Positions 35,710-43,974 of a stretch of 64,000 bases of DNA are shown here, one piece after another. The position numbers and the translations under genes are program-made. The notes beneath the pieces were generated by a model. That model was not told the DNA's origin. It ran no database searches and worked only from the letters and a program-made list of their open reading frames with translations. This DNA is from CAXXOK01 sp963675365 (GTDB lineage: Bacteria > Bacillota > Clostridia > Christensenellales > Aristaeellaceae): positions 372,001-436,000 of the forward strand of contig CAXXVA010000003.1 of assembly GCA_963675365.2 (NCBI GenBank), given 5' to 3'. How positions within the stretch are numbered: position 1 is the stretch's first letter; each line of letters opens with the position of its first letter.

Positions 35710-35738
35710 TTGCGCCTTGAGGGCACAGATGTTACAAT
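35710..35738 (+). promoter_or_regulatory. Promoter of the sigma/anti-sigma operon
   Basis: TTGCGC and TACAAT with 17-base spacer look like a sigma-A site. I see no convincing ECF-type self-recognised site. Confidence 0.5.
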
Positions 35739-35790
35739 ATTCCGGTAAATATTCACGGAATGCAAGAAACGGGGAAGGTGAACCGTTTAT

Positions 35791-36324
35791 ATGACGGAGC
35801 GTTCTCAGGTCTTAAACGGCGCGGAGGAAACCGCCGCTTCCGCGAGCATCGAAACGCTGTACGAGCAGTACGCCGACGACGTGCTTCGCGTGTGCTATTT
35901 CTACCTGGGCGACCGCTACCAGGCGGAGGAGGTTTGCCAGGATACCTTCGTCAGGCTCATGACCAGCGGCACGAAGCTGACGCCGGGGCACGAAAAGGCG
36001 TGGTTGCTGAAAGTCGCGCTCAACCGCTGCCGGGACCTGTGGCGAAGCGGATGGGTCAAGCGCGTGGTGCTTGGAAGTCCGCTGTTTGAAACCATTCCCG
36101 CGGAAGATACCCAGGGCAGACGAGACGATGAGGAAGCCATGATGACCGCCGTACACCGCCTGCCGCCGCCGTTCCGCGAGGTGATCATGCTGTTTTACTA
36201 CCAGAACTTCGGCATCAGCGAGATCGCGGACATCCTATCGCTGCCGGAGGGGACAATATCCAGCCGCCTGTCGCGCGCGCGCGCGAAGATGAAAGAATTT
36301 TTGGAAGGAGGAGACGCGGTATGA
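35791..36324 (+). CDS. ECF-type RNA polymerase sigma factor
   Basis: A 177-residue sigma factor with region 2 (YEQYADDVLRVCYFYLGDRYQAEEVCQDTF, about residues 25-55) and region 4 (LPPPFREVIMLFYYQNFGISEIADILSLPEGTISSRLSRAR, about 118-160). The next gene, overlapping by four bases, encodes a one-span membrane protein that is probably its anti-sigma factor. The signal is likely envelope stress but is not shown by the sequence. The ATG has GGGAAGGTG upstream. Confidence 0.93.
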   Translation: MTERSQVLNGAEETAASASIETLYEQYADDVLRVCYFYLGDRYQAEEVCQDTFVRLMTSGTKLTPGHEKAWLLKVALNRCRDLWRSGWVKRVVLGSPLFETIPAEDTQGRRDDEEAMMTAVHRLPPPFREVIMLFYYQNFGISEIADILSLPEGTISSRLSRARAKMKEFLEGGDAV

Positions 36325-37253
36325 GCAGTTTAGAGAATTTGAAAGAAGTCGCCGATCGCAATCTTGGCGGGCTGAAGGCCGACGCGCGTCTGCTCCATGA
36401 GATTTTGAATGCGGAAGGCAAAACACCCAAGCGCAGAGTGAAATGGCGGCCGATGCTAGTCGCGGGCACCGCGGCGCTGGTTTTGCTGGCCGCGGGGCTG
36501 ATTGGGCTGCCGCAGCTATTGCGCTATAACGGCGACATCAGCGTCGTATCCCGTTCCGCCGGCGGCGACAATGCACCGCAGGTACTATCGCTTACAGCCA
36601 ACGTGCCCGCGGGCAGCGTGAATATCACCGAATCCTCCGCCGCCGCGCCGGATTTCCACAACCTGTTTGCCACCGGACAGAGCGCCAATTTCCCGCTGGT
36701 TAAAATCGGGGAGAAAACCTACCGTATGCTCACGGACGCCGTAACGGCCGGTTCAGGCCAGCTTGGCGATTCGCTGGGTATAGTAACCGACTATACCTCC
36801 GAACCCGCCCTGAGCTCCGGCGGCGTCGTAAGCAACACCGTCGCGGCGGGCCAGACCGTGTACGCCGTCAGCGGCATGAACTCCGCGCTGGTCGCGGCGG
36901 ACGTGCAGGGCACGATGCGCGTGTTCCAGCGCGTGAGCTACGCGGGTACGGCCATCACCGGCGGAGAAAGCCTGAAGGACGTTCTCACCGGCAGCGCGGG
37001 CGTGACCGCCATCGAGCTGTCCGGCGTGGGGCGGATCACCGGAGCCGGCGTACAGGCGCTGATGAACACGCTCTATCAATACGCGCAGTATGAAGGCGCG
37101 GCCGAAAGCCGCGGCGGGGCGCAGAGCCTGCTGCTGACGCTGGATAACGGCCTGACCGTGCAGATGAGCGTCGAAAACGGGATCTTAAGCGCCTGCGGCA
37201 ACTGGAGCTGCCCGGAATTCTTCGAGGCGTTCGAGGACGCGGCAGCCGACTAA
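36321..37253 (+). CDS. Membrane protein, probable anti-sigma factor
   Basis: A 310-residue protein: cytoplasmic N-terminus of about 43 residues, one span (MLVAGTAALVLLAAGLIGLP), and an outside domain of about 240 residues with no recognised motif. The position directly behind a sigma factor gene (ATGA overlap) and the topology suggest an anti-sigma factor. The classical zinc-binding HxxxCxxC motif is absent, so the cytoplasmic part would hold the sigma factor by another helix. Inferred from context. Confidence 0.75.
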   Translation: MSSLENLKEVADRNLGGLKADARLLHEILNAEGKTPKRRVKWRPMLVAGTAALVLLAAGLIGLPQLLRYNGDISVVSRSAGGDNAPQVLSLTANVPAGSVNITESSAAAPDFHNLFATGQSANFPLVKIGEKTYRMLTDAVTAGSGQLGDSLGIVTDYTSEPALSSGGVVSNTVAAGQTVYAVSGMNSALVAADVQGTMRVFQRVSYAGTAITGGESLKDVLTGSAGVTAIELSGVGRITGAGVQALMNTLYQYAQYEGAAESRGGAQSLLLTLDNGLTVQMSVENGILSACGNWSCPEFFEAFEDAAAD

Positions 37254-37275
37254 ACCCAGCAAATTCAACACATTC

Positions 37276-37303
37276 AGCCGTATCCGAAGTGGTGCGGCTT
37301 TTT
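37276..37303 (+). terminator. Probable terminator after the sigma operon
   Basis: AGCCG and CGGCT pair around a long loop, followed by TTTTTG. The stem is short. Confidence 0.5.
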
Positions 37304-37319
37304 GTTTACAATTTTGTAC

Positions 37320-37376
37320 TTGACAACGGTGCAACTGTACTATAAGATACAGGTGTACTAGGACAACTAATACACA
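37320..37376 (+). promoter_or_regulatory. Promoter and operator of the Ytr-type operon
   Basis: TTGACA (37320-37325) and TAAGAT (37343-37348), 17-base spacer. Just downstream GTGTACTA (37353-37360) and TAATACAC (37368-37375) form an inverted repeat with one mismatch, and TGTACTA also occurs in the spacer. This suits a YtrA-type operator covering the transcription start. Confidence 0.75.
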
Positions 37377-37395
37377 TAAAAGAAGGGAATACGCC

Positions 37396-37803
37396 ATGTT
37401 TCAAATTGACCGCATGGGCAGAAAGCCAATCTACGAGCAGATCATCGAGCAGACCGAGCTGATGATCGCATCGGGCGTGCTCAAACCGGGAGACCAGCTG
37501 CCAAGCGTACGAGCGCTTTCGCAGATGCTCTCGGCCAATCCCAACACGCTGCAGAAGGCTTATGCCGAACTGGAACGCGACGGCATCACCACCAGCGCGC
37601 CGGGAAACGGACGATTCATCGGCAGAGACGCCAAAGCGCTGATTCAGGCGCGGATGATGGCGCTGCTTGCGGACGTCGAACACCTCTCGGCAAAGATGCA
37701 CATCGCCGGAATTGAAAAAGCGCAGGTGCTGGCGGCGGTGGAAAACGGCTATGCGCACGGCCCGAGGCCCGTTACAGAACATGAGAAAGGAAAAACCTTA
37801 TGA
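37396..37803 (+). CDS. GntR-family regulator, YtrA subfamily
   Basis: A 135-residue regulator with an N-terminal winged helix (PIYEQIIEQTELMIASG, then GDQLPSVRALSQMLSANPNTLQKAYAELERDG) and the short two-helix tail typical of YtrA. These repressors control their own ABC transporter operon and are released by cell-wall antibiotics in known cases. The stop overlaps the ATPase start by four bases. The inverted repeat at 37353-37375 is the likely binding site. Start at 37396 with AGAAGGG upstream. Confidence 0.92.
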   Translation: MFQIDRMGRKPIYEQIIEQTELMIASGVLKPGDQLPSVRALSQMLSANPNTLQKAYAELERDGITTSAPGNGRFIGRDAKALIQARMMALLADVEHLSAKMHIAGIEKAQVLAAVENGYAHGPRPVTEHEKGKTL

Positions 37804-38714
37804 TTATCGCAGATAACGTAACCAAACGCTTTTCCGATACCGTTGCGCTGGACCGCTTAAGCTGTAAAATTCCCGATAGCTGCGTATACGGGCTGGTCGG
37901 CGCCAACGGAGCGGGGAAATCCACCTTCCTGCGTCTGATCAGCGGCGTATATAAGCCCGACGAGGGCAGCATCCTGATGAACCAGCAGCCCGTGTACGAA
38001 AACACGGCGATGAAACGGCGGAGCGTGTTCATCGCCGATGAATTCTGGTCGCTGCCGCGCGCGGACATGCGCCGGATGGCGGATCTCTACGCCTCCGCGT
38101 ACGATACCTACGACTACCGGAAATTCCATGACCTCGCCGACGAGTTCGGCCTGCCGGCGGACCGGCCGCTGAACACCTTCTCCAAGGGTATGCGCCGCCA
38201 GGCGGCCATCATTCACGCGCTGTCCACCGGCGCGGATGTGTACTTCTTCGACGAAACCTTCGACGGACTGGATCCCGTGATGCGCAACCTGGTCAAGAAA
38301 AAGCTCTACGACGAGGTGTTCGACCGCGGCGCGACGGTGATCGTCACCAGCCACTCACTTCGGGAACTGGAGGACACCTGCGACCAGCTTGCGCTTCTGT
38401 ACAAGGGCGGCATCGTGCTGGAAAGCGACGTTAACGAGCTCAAGACGTCCATCTTCAAGATGCAGGTGGCGTTTTCCGGGGACTATGACAAGTCGAAGTT
38501 CAAGGGGCTGGATATCGTATCGTTTGAAAAGCTCGGCAGCGTATCCACCCTGATCGTCCGCGGAGATAAAATGAAGAGCCAGAAAAAGCTCGAAGCCATG
38601 GAACCGCTGCTGCTGGAAATGGTGCCGATCACGCTGGAGGAGATTTTCGTCTACGAGATGGAAGCTCTCGGCTACGCGTTTGACAAGGGGGAGACCGAAA
38701 ATGAAACTGTATAA
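37800..38714 (+). CDS. ABC transporter ATP-binding protein (Ytr-type)
   Basis: A 304-residue ATPase: Walker A GLVGANGAGKST near residue 31, the degenerate signature FSKGMRRQAAIIHAL near 130, Walker B VYFFDETFDGLDPV near 150, switch His in TSHSLRE. The C-terminal 90 residues match the drug-export type. It pairs with the membrane protein encoded next, whose start lies 14 bases inside this gene. Confidence 0.92.
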   Translation: MIIADNVTKRFSDTVALDRLSCKIPDSCVYGLVGANGAGKSTFLRLISGVYKPDEGSILMNQQPVYENTAMKRRSVFIADEFWSLPRADMRRMADLYASAYDTYDYRKFHDLADEFGLPADRPLNTFSKGMRRQAAIIHALSTGADVYFFDETFDGLDPVMRNLVKKKLYDEVFDRGATVIVTSHSLRELEDTCDQLALLYKGGIVLESDVNELKTSIFKMQVAFSGDYDKSKFKGLDIVSFEKLGSVSTLIVRGDKMKSQKKLEAMEPLLLEMVPITLEEIFVYEMEALGYAFDKGETENETV

Positions 38715-40812
38715 GGAAATGCTTCGAAAACTGGCGGTCGTTGGCCTTCCGCTGCTGATGATCATGGCGGTCGTCACGCTGATCAGAGGCGTTGCGGATT
38801 GCTTCGGGGCGTATTACTATGCGCAGTCGACCAGCGCGATCACGCAGATTCCCGGATTGCGTTACTACGTGTTTACGGGCGTGCTGTTTGCGCTGTACGG
38901 GTTCTCGTTCCAGTTTACCCGCGCGGGCAGCGACGTGTACCACAGCCTGCCCGTGAAGCGCACGGAGCTGTACACGGCGACGTTCCTTGCCACGGCAACC
39001 TGGATGGGCGCGACCATCCTGCTCTGCGAGATCGAAATGCTCCTGATCTATCTGATCAGCGGCTGTCCCTTCGTGCCCGCCTATATTCCGCTGTCAATAC
39101 TGTACTACTTTGCTGCGGCGATGATCGTGTATGCGGCGGCGGCTATCGGCTGCGCGCTGTCGGGTACGGTCGTTACGGCGCTGGCGTCCACGGGCATCGT
39201 GCTGCTGCTGCCACGTTTTGTGCAGTTCCTGTTCGCACGCGGCATTGTGGAACGCGTCCCGATCGTCGGCTGGCTGGATTTCGGCGCTTTGCTCAATCCG
39301 ACCACCAACGCCGCGACCGGTATCCTCGCAATGCATCTTCGGCAGATATACAACGGATATTTGATCACGCTTCCGCATATCCTGTACTCGCTGCTGCTGG
39401 CGGCCATCATGCTTGCGCTCGGCCTGTGGCTGTTCAAAAAGCGCCCAAGCGAGTTCGCCCAGAACAACGGAGGGTACCGTTGGTGGACCGTCGCGTCCGC
39501 CGTGATGCTTTCGTTTGCGGTGCTGCTGCCGGTGACTATGAACCACCAAAAGCTGTTCTCGACCTACGGCGTAGTCCTCATGGCGGCGGCGCTTGGCGTG
39601 TTTATCGTTTACCAGATCATCGTATCCACCAGGATTAAAAAAGCGATCGCGACCCTGCCGTTCTTCCTGCTTTCGGTCGTGGCCGTGCTTGCGGTGTCGG
39701 GTCTGATCAATACGGCCGCCGACAGCATGCTGAACCAGACGCCGGCCGCAAGCGAGATCGAATCGGTGAGCTTCCCGGGGTATGACCGCAAATCCGGCGA
39801 GACGACCTACACCACCTTGCTGACGGAAAAGATCGCCTTCACGGACGGCGAAGTCAAGGCATATGTGGCGCAGTCGCTCATGGATGCCGTGGACGATATC
39901 AAATTGGATACTTACGAGTATGATTACGAATACAATCGTTTCAAGGTGATCGAACCTGTGGAGATCAAGCTCGTAGGCGGCGGAACGTTACGGCGGACCA
40001 TCGAATTCCAGGATATCGATGAGCTCAACGCGCTCAGGATGCAAAACGATGCCTTCGAAAGCGCCGTTAAGGAGTTCCCGCCGATGCAAAGCGTGCAGTA
40101 TCTGGAGGTGGAAATGGCCTTTACGGACGAGGAAGAACAGGCGATCCTCGAGTCTTATGTCGCCGAAGCCACAAGCGGCGGCCTATACAACGGCTATTAC
40201 TACCGCAGCCGGATGGAAGATATGCTGCCCAGCGGCGACTATGCGATTCGCGACGACAATCAAATCCTGACAGGTATCTACCTGACGGGGTATATCGGCA
40301 GCGACCGCTATAACGACAGTTATTCCCTGCGGCTGAATACGCCGGAAACCGCGGCCCTGCTGATGCGCACGTACAACAGCTATGCCCAGGGGAATCCGGC
40401 TTCGGAGATCAGCGATGCCATCAAGCGCTTTGACGACGGCGACGTCGACCCGGACGATAACATCAACCTGAACCTGTCCGTATACAACTATATCGATGAA
40501 GACGGATTAGTCATGAAACACAGCACGAACTTCTATTTAAACCGGTACGCGATGGAAAGCGACTACAAGTACGACGTTACACAGATCGAGTATATGCGCC
40601 GTTTCAACGATGTTCTGGCCAAAGCCGTACTGACCGACGTTCCTGAAGGCGTGTTTATCCAATTGGATTGGCGTTTACGCTTTACGGGAACGGGGGACGA
40701 AGACCTAAGCTATACGCGGCCCACGGTGTACCTGCGCTTTGAAAATTCAGACGACGAACAGGAATTCCTGGCGTTGATCAAGGAATGGGAAGACGTACAG
40801 CGGTCCTTCTGA
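38701..40812 (+). CDS. Large membrane permease of the Ytr-type ABC system
   Basis: A 703-residue protein. Residues 1-350 hold about eight membrane spans in two groups (15-75, then 95-350); residues from about 350 to the end form a soluble domain, after a further span near 320-345, rich in Tyr and acidic residues. The layout, with membrane part first and a long outside domain after, resembles YtrC/D-like or DUF6449-type permeases of clostridial GntR operons. The ATG at 38701 overlaps the ATPase; the ORF could begin at 38680 but that lies further inside. The substrate is not known, though such systems answer peptide antibiotics. Confidence 0.8.
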   Translation: MKLYKEMLRKLAVVGLPLLMIMAVVTLIRGVADCFGAYYYAQSTSAITQIPGLRYYVFTGVLFALYGFSFQFTRAGSDVYHSLPVKRTELYTATFLATATWMGATILLCEIEMLLIYLISGCPFVPAYIPLSILYYFAAAMIVYAAAAIGCALSGTVVTALASTGIVLLLPRFVQFLFARGIVERVPIVGWLDFGALLNPTTNAATGILAMHLRQIYNGYLITLPHILYSLLLAAIMLALGLWLFKKRPSEFAQNNGGYRWWTVASAVMLSFAVLLPVTMNHQKLFSTYGVVLMAAALGVFIVYQIIVSTRIKKAIATLPFFLLSVVAVLAVSGLINTAADSMLNQTPAASEIESVSFPGYDRKSGETTYTTLLTEKIAFTDGEVKAYVAQSLMDAVDDIKLDTYEYDYEYNRFKVIEPVEIKLVGGGTLRRTIEFQDIDELNALRMQNDAFESAVKEFPPMQSVQYLEVEMAFTDEEEQAILESYVAEATSGGLYNGYYYRSRMEDMLPSGDYAIRDDNQILTGIYLTGYIGSDRYNDSYSLRLNTPETAALLMRTYNSYAQGNPASEISDAIKRFDDGDVDPDDNINLNLSVYNYIDEDGLVMKHSTNFYLNRYAMESDYKYDVTQIEYMRRFNDVLAKAVLTDVPEGVFIQLDWRLRFTGTGDEDLSYTRPTVYLRFENSDDEQEFLALIKEWEDVQRSF

Positions 40813-40837
40813 CCACGACCAAACTCCGCATAAGCGC

Positions 40838-40876
40838 AGCTGCCCGGCAGAAATACGCCGGGCAGCTCACGTTTTT
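40838..40876 (+). terminator. Terminator of the Ytr-type operon
   Basis: AGCTGCCCGGC and GCCGGGCAGCT pair perfectly, followed by CACGTTTTTT. Confidence 0.9.
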
Positions 40877-40914
40877 TGGTTTTGGATCAACCGCAGAAAA
40901 CAGCCGTTTTCAAG

Positions 40915-40943
40915 TTGACAGCCAACAAGCGCTATTGTATAAT
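40915..40943 (+). promoter_or_regulatory. Consensus promoter of the three-tRNA unit
   Basis: TTGACA, 17 bases, TATAAT, an exact sigma-A consensus. A short hairpin CGTTGC-AAAA-GCAACG (40950-40965) is expected at the transcript 5' end. Confidence 0.9.
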
Positions 40944-41029
40944 ATGCTTCGTTGCAAAAGCAACGGAACGTCCTTCGCTTGAGCGTTCGCATCGCAAAAC
41001 AAGCGTCGATTGTATCGGGCGAATGCGCT

Positions 41030-41114
41030 GCGGGCGTGGCGGAATGGCAGACGCGCTGGATTTAGGTTCCAGTGCCCAAAAGGCGTAAGAGTTCAAATCT
41101 CTTCGTCCGCACCA
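41030..41114 (+). tRNA. tRNA-Leu (anticodon TAG)
   Basis: An 85-base tRNA with long variable arm: acceptor GCGGGCG/CGTCCGC, anticodon stem CTGGA/TCCAG with loop TTTAGGT, encoded CCA. Reads CTA and probably other CTN codons. Confidence 0.95.
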
Positions 41115-41134
41115 TTTTCTGGTTTGTGGAGCAT

Positions 41135-41209
41135 GCGGTAGTAGCTCAGTGGTAGAGTGCCACCTTGCCAAGGTGGATGTCGCGAGTCCGAATCTCGTCT
41201 ACCGCTCCA
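41135..41209 (+). tRNA. tRNA-Gly (anticodon GCC)
   Basis: A 75-base cloverleaf: acceptor GCGGTAG/CTACCGC, anticodon stem CCACC/GGTGG with loop TTGCCAA, discriminator T and encoded CCA. Confidence 0.95.
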
Positions 41210-41252
41210 CTTTTTTTCTTTCTATACGGCTTGCAGCGCCGGAGCTTTCCCT

Positions 41253-41326
41253 GCGGGTGTAGCTCAATGGCAGAGCTCCAGCCTTCCAAGCTGGCTACGT
41301 GGGTTCGATTCCCATCACCCGCTCCA
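41253..41326 (+). tRNA. tRNA-Gly (anticodon TCC)
   Basis: A 74-base cloverleaf: acceptor GCGGGTG/CACCCGC, anticodon stem CCAGC/GCTGG with loop CTTCCAA, discriminator T and encoded CCA. It follows tRNA-Gly(GCC) so both isoacceptors are made together. Confidence 0.95.
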
Positions 41327-41327
41327 T

Positions 41328-41367
41328 GCAGCGCCGCGGATTTCGCTAAATTCGCGGCGCTGCTTTT
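41328..41367 (+). terminator. Terminator of the tRNA unit
   Basis: GCAGCGCCGCG pairs perfectly with CGCGGCGCTGC, followed by TTTTGCTTT. Its 3' arm is part of the first unit of the tandem repeat. Confidence 0.75.
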
Positions 41368-41580
41368 GCTTTGCAACGCAGCACCGCTCAAATCGCTTCA
41401 TCGCGGCTCACTTCGCCTCAAAACAGGTTTCTCGGCGGGTGAACGGAAGTACGATTGAGCGTACTTCGCTAAGTTCGCGACGACGTTTCTTTTTGAAGAA
41501 ACGCCATCTCTCACAACGCTCCGTCGCTCCGCCTCCCGCTTCAAGGCAGGCCTTGAAGCGGGTGAACGGGGTACGATAGC
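41342..41580. repeat. Degenerate tandem repeat of about 123 bases behind the tRNA genes
   Basis: Two units can be aligned: TTCGCTAAATTCGCGGCG (41342) with TTCGCTAAGTTCGCGACG (41465), and GCGGGTGAACGG at 41435 with the same 12 bases at 41558, both ends giving a period of 123. Between them CAACGC and the CGCTC/GCCTC-rich stretches are similar with small insertions. An open plus frame crosses both units but has no ribosome site or protein look. Possibly an old duplication next to tRNA-Gly. Confidence 0.65.
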
Positions 41581-41616
41581 ACGGATTGCGCTCAGCTCGT
41601 ATGTATGCAAGTAAAA

Positions 41617-41656
41617 TACCAAGGGCGATGCCGTTATAACAGCATCGCCCTTGGTG
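41617..41656 (-). terminator. Terminator of the aminopeptidase unit
   Basis: A near-perfect 15-base stem (ACCAAGGGCGATGC arms) with a ten-base loop; the minus strand continues into TATTTTAC. Confidence 0.85.
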
Positions 41657-41678
41657 TAACCTGGTTTTAGTGTCATTA

Positions 41679-42791
41679 TTAAAACGCGTCGGGGTTTAGG
41701 GGCAGCAGGTCGGGCACGACGAACAGGCCGTCCTTGCGCACCAGTTCGCCGTCCAGCCAGATTTCGCCGCCGCCGTATTCAGGGCGCTGAATGCTGACGA
41801 TATCCCAGTGGATTGCCGACTTGTTGCCGTTGAAGGCGTCGTCGTAGCTTGCGCCTGGGGTAAAGTGGAACGAGCCCGCGATCTTTTCGTCAAACAGCGT
41901 ATCGCGGATTGGAGTCATCACGAACGGGTTGACGCCGAAGGAGAACTCGCCGATGTAGCGCGCGCCCTCGTCGGTATCGAGGATTGTATTCAGCCCCTCG
42001 CTGTCGTTGCAGGAGGCTTCCACGATCTTGCCGTCTCTAAACGTGAAACGGATATCGGTATACACCTTGCCCAGGTACAGGCTTTCGGTGTTGTAACGCA
42101 GGGTACCGTTCACGGAGGTTTTCACCGGGGCGGTGTACACCTCGCCGTCGGGGATGTTCAGCTTGCCGTCGCAGATGATGGTGGGAATGCCCTTGATGGA
42201 AAACGTCAGATCGGTATCCGGGCCGAGGATGTGCACCTTGTCCGCCTTGTCCATGCGCGCCTTGAGCGCTTCCATGGCTCTGGAAAGCTTGGAGTAATCG
42301 AGGTTGCAGACGCTGAAGTAGTAATCCTCAAAAGCCTCCAGGCTCATCTGAGCGCTCTGCGCCATGCCGTTGTTGGGATAGCGCAGCACGCACCAGCGCG
42401 TATCCGGAATGCGGATCTGCCCGTGTACGGGATGGGAGTATTCCTTGTTGTAGCGTGCCATCTGTCCGGCGCTCACGGCGGACAGCTCATAGCTGTTGTC
42501 GGCCGCGCGGATACCCAGATACGCCTGCATCTGCTGCATCAGGTCCGAATCGTTCTTGGCTTCGATTTCATACTGCGCGGAAGTCGCGCCTTGCATCATG
42601 CGGCGGCGCACCTGCATGTCGCGGTGGCGCACGAACGGAACGCCCCCCGCCTTGTACACCGCGTCCAGAAGCGCCAGGGCGAATTCCGGCATGTCACCGA
42701 ACAGCTCGATAAGAATTTTGTCGCCGGGCTTGAGCTCGCAGGAGTAGTTGATGAGTTGTTCACTGAGAGTTTGCAGTCTCGGGTCTTTCAT
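41679..42791 (-). CDS. M29-family metallo-aminopeptidase
   Basis: A 370-residue aminopeptidase of the thermophilic M29 family (AmpS/PepS like). Visible metal-site regions are the Glu-containing GEFSFGVNPF (about residue 293), FHFTPGASYDD with its His and IHWDIV near 345. It removes N-terminal residues from peptides in the cytoplasm. The ATG at 42791 follows AAAAGGAGC; the earlier in-frame ATG at 42815 lacks it. The start lies 32 bases inside the upstream acyltransferase gene, so expression is coupled. Confidence 0.92.
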   Translation of the reverse strand: MKDPRLQTLSEQLINYSCELKPGDKILIELFGDMPEFALALLDAVYKAGGVPFVRHRDMQVRRRMMQGATSAQYEIEAKNDSDLMQQMQAYLGIRAADNSYELSAVSAGQMARYNKEYSHPVHGQIRIPDTRWCVLRYPNNGMAQSAQMSLEAFEDYYFSVCNLDYSKLSRAMEALKARMDKADKVHILGPDTDLTFSIKGIPTIICDGKLNIPDGEVYTAPVKTSVNGTLRYNTESLYLGKVYTDIRFTFRDGKIVEASCNDSEGLNTILDTDEGARYIGEFSFGVNPFVMTPIRDTLFDEKIAGSFHFTPGASYDDAFNGNKSAIHWDIVSIQRPEYGGGEIWLDGELVRKDGLFVVPDLLPLNPDAF

Positions 42792-43974
42792 GTTTGGTTG
42801 CTCCTTTTCTGTCAAATAGCGCTTTCAAGCGTTTCGCGGCCGGATGTTCCAGCCCGTAGGTGAACGCCATGGCCGTGAGGATGGCCAGCGCGTAGCACGT
42901 CAGCGTGTAAGCCTTTTGCATGGCGGGGTCGGTTTGCAATGTATCGGGGAAAAACGGACGGACGAACTGGGCGGCGAGCAGCTGATGCCAGATGTACAGG
43001 TTCATCGAAATCACCGACACAAACCGCATCAGCCGGTTGTCCAGAAGCTTTTGCAGTATCCTGGGCAGGAATGCGGCGGAAAGCATGGCCGTCAGCATGG
43101 CAACGGCAAGCGGCAGCCGGATCAGCCACTGTGATTGGCGCAGCGCGTCCATGCCGGTCACGCTGAACGTGGACTGGAAGCGCAGGATGCGCAGCAGTAC
43201 GAAAACCGAAATCGCGAACAGGGGAACGGAAATGACCGCAGTCCACACCCTGACCGATTTTCGCTCGGCCAGGCGGCGCAGGCGGATATAGAGGATCGCG
43301 CCCAGCATCCCCAGCGCGTAAACATCCAGGAACGCCGGAAGCTGGTTGACGAGCATCGTCAGGTCCTTTTGCGCAATCCCGAGTATAGCCCGGAACAGGA
43401 ACCCCGCCGCCGCCATGAGCGACAGCGTCAGCACGGGCCTTTTGCGCATGGCGCGCACGAGCAGCGGAAAAATCACGTAGAACTGCACCTCGACGGCGAT
43501 AGTCCAAAGGACGCCGTTGAGCGGGGTGAAGATATAGGTGGACTGAAAGAATGTGAACGAAAACGTCAGGTGCGCCAGCAGATCCGTGGCCCCGGCGACG
43601 GGGCTTGGATATACGCCGCCAAGCACCGCGAGCACGAACAGGAACACCACGTTAACCATATAGGACGGAACGATGCGCAGGAAACGCTTCCGATAGAAAT
43701 CCCCGGTCCCCGGCGCCGGCGTGCCGTACTCCGCTGCCTGCGCATGGGGCAGATAGAGCAGAAACCCGCTTAACAGAAGCATGCCGTCCACGAACAAATA
43801 GCTGGATCGCGTGAAAAAGTCGAAGCTGTATAGGTGCCCTGCGATGGTGATCTGCTGGGCGATCCAGCTTTGCTGCCAGAAATGATAATTGCACACAAAC
43901 AGCACCATCAGCGCCCGAAACCCGTACAGGACGCCGATGGTCAGCTTTTCGTCATGGCGTGGCTGCAGAGCCAT
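42760..43974 (-). CDS. Acyltransferase 3 family membrane protein
   Basis: A 404-residue protein with about ten membrane spans. The N-terminus GFRALMVLFVCNYHFWQQS holds the expected catalytic His, and YRKRFLRIVPSYMVNVVF and NGVLWTIAVEVQFYVIFPLL are the Arg and Glu regions typical of OafA/YrhL-type O-acyltransferases, which acetylate wall or surface sugars. The start overlaps the TPR gene by 23 bases and has a poor ribosome site, so it probably relies on translation of that gene. Confidence 0.9.
   Translation of the reverse strand: MALQPRHDEKLTIGVLYGFRALMVLFVCNYHFWQQSWIAQQITIAGHLYSFDFFTRSSYLFVDGMLLLSGFLLYLPHAQAAEYGTPAPGTGDFYRKRFLRIVPSYMVNVVFLFVLAVLGGVYPSPVAGATDLLAHLTFSFTFFQSTYIFTPLNGVLWTIAVEVQFYVIFPLLVRAMRKRPVLTLSLMAAAGFLFRAILGIAQKDLTMLVNQLPAFLDVYALGMLGAILYIRLRRLAERKSVRVWTAVISVPLFAISVFVLLRILRFQSTFSVTGMDALRQSQWLIRLPLAVAMLTAMLSAAFLPRILQKLLDNRLMRFVSVISMNLYIWHQLLAAQFVRPFFPDTLQTDPAMQKAYTLTCYALAILTAMAFTYGLEHPAAKRLKALFDRKGATKHERPETANSQ

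Noticed and set aside
41157..41579. Plus-strand open frame over tRNA-Gly and the tandem repeat
   Set aside because: It crosses two tRNA genes and has no ribosome site.
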